Assembly: GCA_008508345.1 (NCBI GenBank)
Contig: QNGE01002375.1
Span: forward strand, 1-64,000
Origin: Paragonimus westermani
Taxonomy: Eukaryota; Platyhelminthes; Trematoda; Plagiorchiida; Troglotrematidae
Length of the DNA: 64,000 nucleotides
Reading direction: 5' to 3'
The position numbers and the translations under genes are program-made. Below the pieces are notes generated by a model. That model was not told the DNA's origin. It saw only the letters and a program-made list of their open reading frames with translations, and did no database searches. Positions 10,299-22,200 of this stretch are shown here, piece by piece (position 1 is the stretch's first letter; the number at the start of each line of letters is the position of its first letter).

Positions 10299-13200
10299 GT
10301 AAGTTACAGACAGCATCTGATACAATTGCTTTCCCAACGTTGACTGGTGCATCAGTCAGTAACTGTGTCATCGATGTGAATCTAAATATGTTCACTTGAA
10401 TTGCGTGGTTGGGTTCTGTAGTAGAAAATGTACACATTAGTGAAGTGCTTATTGGTTTAAACGATTCTACAACCTAATAATCTCTTTCGGATTGTAGGTG
10501 ACCAATTTGATATTGTCACAGAAATCGTCGGACATCGCAGTCTACAACAACGTTTGGAAATTGAGAAGGCCTTTCAACAAAGATACCAGAAGGTACCATC
10601 GTTGAGTGGTAACGTATTTATTCGTTTTGTGATGCATACACACAAAAGTGTATGGCTAGATGACTACCTTAAGGTTGCAAGTTTCTACAGTACGTTGTTT
10701 CCTAGCACACATTCAAAGAAGGAAGAATTTCTAAATAATTTCATCTGTAAGCTATGTTTCACACATTGTATAGGTATGGTAGTCGCGAAACATGAGTCGG
10801 TAAGCAAACTTTGAGTGCGTAATAGAATGGACAATGAATTTAATGACTATGGTATACAAAACTGCATATCTGAACTAATTTACAGTCTTCTTTCACAGTT
10901 TTTACCTGCGAAGGATGCTGAACAAGTTCATGAGGCTAAAATTAAGAGGGCAGGGCAAACAGTCTTTTCCCGAGATAAATTTGTAAAGGGATTTCAGAAA
11001 GGCCACGTTGCACGATTTATACCACGTCGGATTTCTTTGCATACTTACAAGTATGAACTATCAACGGCTTGAATGAACTAACCATTGCAATGGCAAAAGT
11101 TGCTTACCTTTGAAAAGTTCGTTTAATTAGTTGAGCTTGGATGAACTCTGTCGATTCTCTGCCCCATAATCAAATATTTAATTTACATCATTTTTTATCA
11201 ACTGCTACACTGGTAAATTTTTGGAAATGTATTTCGAACTTTTCATCAACAAATACGTTTTCAAATCTGGCCACTTAATCTTCGCTTGCGATGACATTTC
11301 ACATACAGATGGATTCCGACTCCATTGATAGCATGAGGTAGTTCGAGTGTTAACTGTGGACATATTGCTCTTGTCATCTGTACTGACTTAAACATATATT
11401 TGGCACTGATTGGTTAGAATTTATCCAGGTCACTGAGTATACAACATACGTCATGGAGGCGGACATCATTTTACTCAATCTGCTTGGAACTTGCAAATGA
11501 AATGTAATTTTAAAAAATGCATTTCCCCAGCTAAACCTAAATTAAAGCAGGTTTTGCTACTTCCCCTTTAGGGTTACACGGGATACTTTCCTCACAGAGG
11601 ACAATCAGGCATCCTTGCTTACGAGGTGGACATGAAGACCACTATTGCAACTAACCGCAGTCTGTTTCTCAACTGTGCGAATAAGCGGATAAGTTGCTAA
11701 GTTTCCCATTAGGTTGTTTGAGGCCCTTCATTCAGACCGTGTTGTCATCACGTTCGGCTCGTCGGTGCACCTTCTTCTTAACATAAATGTCCAGCTTTGT
11801 TGTTAGTAGATCATAAATGATGTTATTTTTGGAGAGTTACAATGAAAAGCCGAAGAGTGGATCACAACATTCCGTAAATCTTACTTAGAGTGGGTGCGTA
11901 AACTGAATCAGTTCTTACTGCAATACTGCCAAGTCAAACAATGCTTATTCTAAGCATGATTAGGAAGAGGCGAGTTTCACAAGTCTGGTAAAACCAGACT
12001 TCGCGATCAGATCTCTATTTAGTCATGAAACCACCCACACTTCTCATAGGTAGTGTAAGTTCAATGGTTGACATTGACGTTGGTGAATACTAGCGTGAAC
12101 TGTTTGAGAAATCTTGCGTGCGCATTCAGCCCGATGGATTGTATGAGGGAATCCGTATGACACAGTGAGTTGGGCGGGTGGGTTAGCTGGAATGTGAAAT
12201 TTGAGTTCTCGCTATGTGTCATTGTTTGAGTTAGTAGAAAGCTTAAGTTGCATGGGAACGCTGTTTCTCTCAGTGGTTCGAATCCGACCCAACTCCATAT
12301 ATTTCTCATCTCATCAAATTGTACAGTTTTCCACATCACTTATAAGCAACATAGTTACATTGTTCAACAATTACGTTGGCAGATTTCTGTGTGTAATTTT
12401 CGGGAAGCCGTGTTTGGATTTTCACTTCGTAGGATCGCTTGGTGAACTCCATATGAAATTGGATTGGACGGGCAACCCTGTCTGCATTTACCAACCGACA
12501 GTACATCAACATTTTATTGTTGTTCTTCTGGTCAAATCTGGGTTAAGAATGAACTCAGGCAGCTTCCGGACAATACAACCTCCAGCCAGTCTGAGCTCAC
12601 GCACAGGCTGCTACAGGCCGAACTATGGCCGATCGACGCCAATCAATTAAAAACGGCGGTCGATGGCCATATCGAATTTGCTCGTAATGGCTGGTTATTA
12701 AACCAGTTTGTTTGAACCAGCATCAATTCTAACCAGTCGAACTGCATAGAGTAAGGTCGTCGACCGCAACATTGAGCATAGCAAACAGAACGCAACGCGC
12801 TTCCAGTCCAGTAGCAACCGTTGGTTCAGACTGTCGTTCCTCTACAGAAGAAGAATCGCTTCTCAAATAGACTGAGCTCTCTTAACATAGCTCAGAATCA
12901 AGTTGTTAGGATTCTTCTACACAGTAGAGACGTTGGCAACAATAATATCGTCCACTAATGTCCTACAATTACATTCCTTCAGCCATCGCTGAATTTTCCT
13001 TCGGTTAAAATGCAATGCTTTTTCATTGTGCTTGCTAGGCTGTACTTCTATTGTACAATTATCACGAGCATCAATAAAATACGTCAACTCAGCTAGTTGG
13101 CTTAGGCAGTTTAAAATCTATTGCTCATGTGATAAAATGGCAACCCAGCTTCCTTCTATGACATCCTACATCCGCTTCATGTCGTGGTCACCAAAGTGCG

Positions 13201-16200
13201 CCTTGCAACAACCTAACACATCCTGCACCTGGTGAGTCGAACTGAGGGACATATAGGTCGTTAGATGGCAATTTTCCGGTGGCCACCTTGAAATCAAAAT
13301 CGCTAATTGGAGCCCTTCTTGCCGAGACTGTTGTAAATTGACAATCGAAGTCCGACCACTTTCATCGAGACTCATAGCAGGTTAACAAATTGTGTACAAA
13401 TCATACAGATTCCCCCTTCAAAATCGATGCTTTGAAGAATGGTGACTTAGCAGATAACAGCCTCGACTTTTAACACAAAAGCTTGTTGATTCCACCTACT
13501 GTTCTGACTAGCTATGCTTGACTAACCCAAACAAAGTCGAACTTGGTCGTAGTGTTTCGGTTCTGAGACAAGCCTTGCGAAAGAGGTATTCACTGTGTAC
13601 ATCGTCCATTATTGCTACTCTCCTAGTGAAGTGCGTTTTGTAGTAAACACATAACAGTGTGCTTTAAACAAACGACTGACCCTGATGTAACCCCAGTAGC
13701 TTTTCCTTCTGTTGTAATTTAGAATTCATCTAAACGCAGCTGCTAGTAAATGCCTCGTGTCTACCAAATGATTGACTTTCCTATCAGATTGGATGAGATG
13801 ACTTTTCGTCGCCCGTTTGTGTAACCGAGTATAACTGATGATTATTATCCTAACTGGTAAACGAGAAATTAGATGAATATGCTATAAGCAGGTATTCGAC
13901 CCTCATCTAGCAGGTCTGTGTACGAGGTTGAAACTGCAACAGAAACATGATTATAAGTTAGTCAGCTTTTGCTTCGAACACCATTCTGCCTCTGCTGTAA
14001 CCAGCACACTTATTCCGTAACATTCTTTCAAGAAGTGCTCAGCTCACCATTGGATCCGACAATATCGCAAATGATACGTTTCTAATATATGAGACAGATG
14101 TAGAGTAAGGTCGCACATGTGAAGATTACTAACCAAGTATGTGCTTACAATGACAAATTAATTAGTTTGCACTCATCATCATCATCATCATCATAGACAG
14201 CAATACATCAGTGGTTCACACTAATGCTTAACTGCCACACAACCATGAAGAAACAGCAAACCCTATATAGAAAGAGAGAACGAAAAAGAAGGGGACGGGA
14301 AGGGACCTAACTACTGAAAATGACTACGTCCCTATTCAAACNGACAGATGTAGAGTAAGGTCGCACATGTGAAGATTACTAACCAAGTATGTGCTTACAA
14401 TGACAAATTAATTAGTTTGCACTCAGCCTGTCAATATAGTCTTCTGACTTGTGCAGTTCACCGTGCCGCAATGTCAACAGCCGTGAGATCAGATCTTATG
14501 AGGTCGGTAAACAATCAATAACTTCTTACGAGGTGTACCGCTTGAAAAATGACATTAGATATAAGAATGCATCCAAAGCAATCGAACATTGTTACTGGTC
14601 AAGATATTCTTTACTTGGTAACCTCAGGATACTTGAGAGCAGAAATTATGTGTATTTACCGATTACTTATACCGACTAGTTCTGTTGTTACTAACAAGTC
14701 GAACATATTTAAACAGATTGCTTTTGATCTGTGGCAAATGACAGTACATGGGCTATTCACCCCTACAAGGTATACTGTCTCTTATCGCGATGGCAGGACA
14801 GTTATTAACCAAGCTTTGCATAATTTGTAATTGACGATGAAATTTCAGAAACAGCCTACATCTTGCTAACTACTTTTAAAACACAAAAACTAGCCAGCCG
14901 GCGTCAGACACCATAGAACCCAACACCGCTGGCCAAGATATCAGTAAATCTTTCAAAATTTCCAACTTTCTCATGAAGCACTAAATTGCCACTAGCTGGA
15001 AGGTCGGCCGATTCGTATTGTTCATTAACCTGTAATTTCTTGTCGCTAAGACAGTATACTACTAACCAATGGTTGTTTGAACAATCTTGCCATCCGCAAA
15101 CACCCATTCGTAAAATTCGATGAGAACAAACTGATATGTTCTCCAGAAGAGACCAAATTGCAAGAAATCTGGACCTCGGGTGGATTGAAACCAGCGAGAG
15201 AAGTAATACGCTGAGACGCGGCAAGTGCCCCACCATTTAAGCAATGAAGCGGTGCTGAATACTCGAAAATTATACATTCTGACCCAGTTATCCACTCAAT
15301 CAACTATGCCAAATGGAACCCACTAGGTGATCCGGGAGACTGACCGGTTCCCCAGGTCGAATTCAACCTAAGTCCAGACTTTTCGCAGTTGTCTCTTTTG
15401 ACTTAGTGAATCTGCTAAATCATTTCTCAGTGGTATTTTGTTGTGAGTCGAATGCACATCAAAAACTTTTCAATGGCATAAACTTACAAACTATAAGCTA
15501 CTTACCAATGCTGAGAATAGTCAAACTAACAGAAGTATCTTTCGTAAACCAGAAGACAACATTTTGCATCAAGTTAACCATCGTCTACAGACAGGAGTCC
15601 TCAAACACATTCCGCGATCTAAACCATATCGCAGAAATTCCAACTGAAATGTCCAAGTTAGTGAATTGCCGAACTCACCGGTACAGCGACCGTCGCGCTG
15701 GCTGATACGAGTGTGTGCGCACTTCAGGTCAAATCGTTCAGCTCCATTGTTCCACTGCTCTGAACACCACTGTTCACGATCGATAGCATTTGATTGTTGA
15801 CAAGATGTTTAGGCAATCACACGCACTGCTGATGAGATCTGACAAGAGCAAAACTCGAGTGTAGTGATTCGTTTCGAAAGGGGCCGGCTGAAAAGTTGAA
15901 TATATAGTTGTCTCACTCTGTTTGCGATGCAAACCACTGAGCAACCAACACACTTTTATTTCGTGTGTGCAATCTGGTTCCATCGGCCGACAACTGAGCA
16001 CTCAGGTGTGGGCGTTATTCGGTCAATTTTAAAAAGTCAACTCTGACCTACGCTTTAACTGTAGCGTTGCAAATAGCTCTTTGATGTCGTTTTATTAATT
16101 CATTAATTACTTTGATCTTAGTTCTCTAGAACGATCATAGCACCAGCTTGTTTTCGGCCTTTCAGAAGGCGTGCTTATTGGGGCGTATCGCTTCGTTTTT

Positions 16201-19200
16201 AATCAGTGTATCGGCGCTTACATCCACATGAGGCTGTAAGACCTTTGAAACAATAAACAGTGTACTCTGGCACATTTTTCGGTTACGTTTGTCACACGCG
16301 TCTGTGAGTTTAAGATGTATCGTTATCTAAATGCGCTGTTCCACTTGAAGCATCGGATAATATAGGAAAGTTGGTTGACCAAGGCTTCACTATAATCATT
16401 TAATACACTGATTTTGTGTTCGACAATTTTTCAATTTCAAATTGATATCCCAGGACTTCCTTCAAGCTTTGTCATCCGAATTGAGTTCAGACTATGAAAT
16501 GCTGGTTAAAAATCTATTCCGCCTGCCCATGAACCTACTGGCCCATGATCTGTACAGGAGCATGAAGGGTATTGGATCGGCGCAACGTGTGATGACCAAC
16601 ATTATATGCTGCTGCAACAATACGGAAATTTATTTGTTGAAAAAGTCCTATGCTAATTGTGAGTGAAAAAACATTTGTAGGATAATAGTCATTTGACTGG
16701 TTTCAGTTGCATAAGGCAAGCAGACTCTCAGATATGCTGATGTCAACTTCGGATTAAAATTAGTTCTAAGCAAAAATAAGATCAGAAATAAAGGTTTTAT
16801 GGCAAAAGGTTCACTTGAGCAAAAATTACGAATCAATTTGTAAGTTGTTTTCCTACAGTATCATTAGGTTTGATCATATGACGAACCTAAAAGAAAAGAA
16901 CTGGTGGAATGAGGCGTACACAGTGTTATTCAAGTCGTAAGTGATGGAAATTGTTGAACCAATTGCGAGTGCAGACTGACGGTCGGTTGTTTATGACCGC
17001 CAGACTACTAAACAATGACTAATAAAGCTTCAACGTACCAGGGATTTTATAAATTATGAGAATTTGTCAACAGTGTCATGGTGATCGGTGGTGTTGAAGG
17101 GCATTGCAATGATCGACACGACGTCTACACTTGGTTTGTTACCCGTCAGTGACGGGTGTGCCAATACATCTATCAGTCATAAGTGCAGGGTCGTATGCAA
17201 GAAAATGGGTCCACAAATCATCCATATTCATCAAAGATCCTGCTGGGGAAAAGGTTCAAGTACACAAAATTTATAGAGTTGAGAGAATAATCTTGCATTT
17301 TTGCATGACCCATGCTATGCCAGTCATCGTGCACAATTCATGCTTGACAGAAGAGGGCCGAGCGATGCTACCGGCTTTCGTTCAGTTTTTGCTCAACAGT
17401 GCGCTTTGATTGCTTACTTTTGAAAAGAACGCTTTTAAGGGTTCATACCCATCGAAATTTTAACCCTCACTATCCGATGTAGACGGCTTGAGTGGTGATT
17501 CCGTTTTGCATTCCATATCACAACCAGAAAATGTAATTAGTTAGGTCGCCAAATTCTGTGTGTATTTATCTCCGAAATAGAGATGGAAGAGTTCTTCACA
17601 CTGAATATCCTATGCTGCCTGCTCAACTTATTAATGTCCCCCTATTTGCTTCTAGTACTGGAAAAACAGGAAAAAAACAAAGGTGAGTTTGATTATCTAA
17701 AAACTTTGTGTTTTGTAGAAAAGTCTAACCTGGAAAAAACGATAACGAAAATTCCGTCTTTTTGGTGAACCACCGCTGTGTCCACCTGGTAAAAATGTCA
17801 GTGTAGGTTAACAATGCTGAGAAGCCGTTAGAAACCATGATAATTGGCTAGGGAATACAAAAAATGTTGATATTTTTCATGGGCCATATATCCGTTTACA
17901 AAAATAATTGTTAAGCGAATATCAAAGCGAAATGTCAATATGATTAGTGCTAGGTATTTCATATTTTGACGAAATTCAGAGTTGTATATACGGCGGATAA
18001 ATCTGTCACAGTGACCAAAGCCAAAGAACGTCCGTATATAGCTCTCAACACAAATGGCTTACAATGCATCATTCGTGGTTCCACACACATTATATGTGTT
18101 CAGTGTAAACTCGATGGTATAAGACCAGGATACGTGTGATGGTAGGCCTTTGTGTCCAGTAAGCCAGTGTTGGATAGCCACTTGATACGCTAGTATGAAA
18201 GTAAACCCTCACTTCCCCGAAACACTAAAAGCGAGAATTCGTCGGTAAGATCTCAGCTGAGAGATTGAGAACAGTGAATATATATACCAAAAAATAACAT
18301 AAGATAGGAATACTTATTGTCACACTCAACTTAAGATGGAGAAGACAAACGAAACTCTAATTTGGACCCAGAATCAATCACACACACAGTGCATTCGAAA
18401 AGTTGAAGAGTGTTTAGAAGACGGGATTGACCCAGATTTCTAAAGAAAAGAGCGATTATTTTAGCAACAGACGGCGATCGTTTGTTGTCACTAGGATAAT
18501 CAGACATAAAGAACACAACTTGCGAAAGCCGAACACAATGATCATGATGAACTACAGGTGCTTTGATGACTTAATAATTTTGAGCTCCTAGCGCATTTGT
18601 GGCCACATCCACTGCAAGGCCACAGAGGCCAAAATGAAGAAAATGTAATCAGTGTAGACATCCAAAATAAGGTAATTGGCCGGCGATTGAAGGTCATCCT
18701 CGCTCTGACCAGATAGCGCACTAAAATATGCGAGCAGAAGCATCCACACCGCAGTGGTGGTTGACCAAATTAGCACGCCGAAATGTTCGATGTTCGACAG
18801 GCGTTTATCCATGTGGTATTAAACTTGACCACAATTGTTAAATTTCTGAAGAACAACCGTTGACATTGCAGTCAGATATGGACTAAATAAGGTTGGCGTT
18901 ACGACATGACCTTGCTTCACGCTAGTAACTACGAAAACCACCACGATTGCAGCTCAGCCTTCATACTTGTATGCAACATTTTTGTTGAATAAAGGAAGTT
19001 ACCTGGACATTCAAACATACCAGTAACCGCCCACCGTGCTTTAGGATTCACGGAAACCAACGCCTTGGTAAAGCCTAAGAAGAGAACATAGGGCGGCTTG
19101 TTGAGTTCACACCTGTTCTCCTAGATCTGCAGAGCAGCGAACGCCATGTTGACCATGCCGCGATTCACCTGATTTCCGAACTATTCCTTGGAACCTTGAT

Positions 19201-22200
19201 ACCTTCGCACTGGGTTGGTTCATCAGAAATCTACTAAGAGCTTTCCAGCGCAGCTCAGAAATCTAGTGTCCAGATAGCTGTCCGTGAATTGCTTACTCCA
19301 CTTAACACTAACCGGTTTTCTTGAACTACTGAAGGACTGCTTCCTGCCGTCGGATGAAGTGAAACAATCAAAGCAGAGAACAACTGATTCTACTAAGCAC
19401 CATTGAAGTGGTGGCCAGCTGTTTCGAGCTAGATGGGTCCCGCCAGCACCATGCACACCACAGAATCGAACCCACGACCCGTAGTCCACGCGCTTATCCA
19501 CTAGGTTACTGGGGTTGCAGGAAGATATGTGAATTAGTTTCCTTAGCTGCTATGTTTCCTTTCACTCACAGGCTGAAATCGATAAACCGGTTTGCGGTTG
19601 GCCTGTAAGCGGGCAAGTATCCGCTACAGCCTTATAATTGATTGTGTGTAGGTTTCTCAATCATTTGTCCCCTGTGACGCCGTGGCCTAATTGGTAAGTG
19701 CTTCCGCTATAATCCTCTGCTTAGTTACGGTTTGCGGATTCGATCTTACGGCGAGCGCGGCGCTGATCAGCCCAAACATGGTTGAAACAGCCGTCCATCA
19801 CTTTGCTGATGTTCATCGGTTGTTTGGAAATTGACCTTTCTCAACCCATTCTGGGGCTGTAGTAAATACTCACTCACAAAAACAACTTGAACTGGCTGTC
19901 TGTGGTTCTTCCAAATATAGGATGACAGAAAATGAAGCTTTGGCGTCGTGCTTTAACGAGCTATTCATAATCTCACAGTTAATGGTAGCAGGACAGTTTA
20001 GTGGGCTGCCAATTGATTTAGGTCAGATCTTCACGGTTATCCGAATGAATGTACGAAAAGCCAGGGACACGTGGACTGGACGGGTATGCCAAAAATCGCT
20101 TTCAGCAAATCGTTGAACTCCTTGTGTTTTTGGTGGTCAGTTTAACCCTGCATCAGCCTGCCTTCTTTGTTCCACATGTTCTCGTTGATTCCGTGGATCC
20201 GTTCGACGAATTAACGGTCAACGTGGCCGGAACGCGACCCTTCTGTCTGGGTCCATTATGGAAACAGAAAATGCTGCGTTCTTCTCTCGTCCCAAGCTAG
20301 ATAAACCTGCATCGTTGTTGTAGAACCAGTTCAGTCGTTTCTGCTGTCGAATACTTATTGTCCCGGTGGTTGCTGCCGTGATCTCTTGCATGTGATTTTG
20401 TTACATACCCTGGGGTGTAGTGGGTATAGAAGCGTCTTTCAGACGGACGGCAACTGCGTGTTGAGAAGTAGTTGTCACTTTTGAGTTCTTCTTTCGTCTA
20501 ACACTCAGGGTCTTTCGCCGTCCCGCTGACCTAGAATGAACAAACCTATAAACGTGAATAAACACTCTAGTCCTGATCAGCTTGTGATCTGCACTGCACG
20601 ATACGCGCTTCACGAACATCGCACTGTCGCACGATCACGTTCGGTAGGTTGTAGTTTCCTCTTCGGTTACCACACTGAATGCCCAAATTAGCCCAAGAGT
20701 CTGACAACCACGCCAAGATTGCAGAAAACGTAATACTTAAAACTCAGGCAGACACAGACACGAACGCACGTTGTTCTGATCATGGTTTAGCAGTGCGTTT
20801 CCACGGCGAACTTCCTTATAGCAAAATTTACATGTTGAAGTGCAGTTCGCACCATGTTTTTGGAACGCACAAGACCAAACGAAAGTGAGAAAATCTGAGC
20901 GTCTGAGCTACAGTATAGACATGTACAAACAATCGTTTCACTGCTCACTTAGTATGTCTTCACTCACGATGGTCGTGATGACAACGTCGGTTAACAACAG
21001 AAGAAATGTCTGCTTCAAGTCAACTGTAACAAGGAAGTGGGATAAAGACCGCCAAAGGAAGAACCATGACTTCCACGACTTTCAACTTTTCGGTTCTGCT
21101 CAAAATGTTGTACGATTAGTACATTAGCAACAGACTTCATGAGAGTATAGTGCAATAGGCAGAATAATCAGACAGTTTGGACTGTACCCTGTCTAATGTA
21201 AACATGTTTGCTTAAGACGGCTGGGGACCAACTTTTCAATCACAGATGCCCACTTGACCTTATAGTCAGATGTAGACGGGAGATGGTAAGTGAATTTTCC
21301 ATGCTATGAATAGAGAATAATGTAAATAAACAACCATATACAACAACATGTCGTATTGTGTGCATTTGTACAGTAAGCCACGCAGCGCATGTGGTTGATT
21401 GCTTAACCTGTTAATCAGTTCGCTCATAGTGGCCACAATAATGCGTAAATGACTCTGAAAATACACCTGTTTCAGTTGACGAGCCGTAGTTTAACTACGC
21501 CCGAACTGCCTTACCGCAGCTGTAGTCAACTTGTTTTACTTGGTGAACTTATGGGAGAAAGATGTTCAGAACACCCAAATAAAATGATGATACGCTCTGA
21601 TTTAAACACGAAATACATACATATAAACGTGTGCGTTCCTCCAACACGGGAAAACGTTTGCACAAACTGGAGTGTTTCCCCACCGTGGTCAATGAGTTTC
21701 AGTGTTACCACTTGTAAACGTTTCATCATATGCTGATTGCATTGCACAGAAATCAAACTCTGCACCATTCAACACTTGAAAGTACACTCTGTCGCTTCGT
21801 TTTAGATGTTTCACACCGTTCTTTGGAGACGGATTTGAGGAAAAATGCGAAGGGGCCATACGGACTTTTGCTGGACGAGATTCTCAAGTGTGAACGTTAC
21901 GAAGATACCCCGGAAGACCTTGAAATGGCCCGAAAATCCAGCAATATTTTCCAGCTTGTCGATCAGCGATTGGTAGCTAAAGATGTGGAAGACCTTTATT
22001 TGGCCTCAGAAGAGTGAGTGTCGCGAGGAATTTTAGCTACCAATTAATAACTCAATGTTCTCGATAAAAACCCTTGTTCAACGTGTTGTCACGGCAAAAC
22101 ACAAATATTTTTTCAAATAGATAAAACTTGGCATAAGTTGGGGCCTTCTGGTGGAAGTTTGTCTTCAACCACTATGCTGGTAAGCAATTTAACGTGATGG

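Larger units (their letters stand above)
10593..16453 (+). other. Annexin 1 intron 2
   Basis: 5861 bp between exons 2 and 3. It contains a LINE 3' end with its flanking 83-bp duplication at 14.1-14.4 kb. A RNA polymerase III B-box-like ggttcgaatcc sits at 12275-12285 without a convincing A box. Short open frames at 12.2-12.7 kb and 14.9-15.3 kb (- strand) resemble no family I know. No further annexin-like exon was seen. Confidence 0.8.
16659..21805 (+). other. Annexin 1 intron 3
   Basis: 5147 bp. It carries two tRNA-derived SINE-like sequences in opposite orientations near 19.5 and 19.7 kb, and a short - strand open frame at 18588-18812 with two hydrophobic stretches. I see nothing else in it. 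Confidence 0.8.

Noticed and set aside
10815..11072. + strand frame in annexin intron 2 (LPAKDAEQVHEAK) after a good acceptor
   Set aside because: It does not fit any annexin segment; exon 2 joins exon 3 correctly without it. Kept only as a possible chance exon.
15832..15866. Hammerhead ribozyme start (ctgatgag), considered because Penelope-like elements can carry them
   Set aside because: No matching CGAAA box and no closing stem at the right spacing; other ctgatga hits in the window fail in the same way.
19683..19746. Functional tRNA gene
   Set aside because: A and B boxes are present, but acceptor and T stems are broken and no clean anticodon arm forms.
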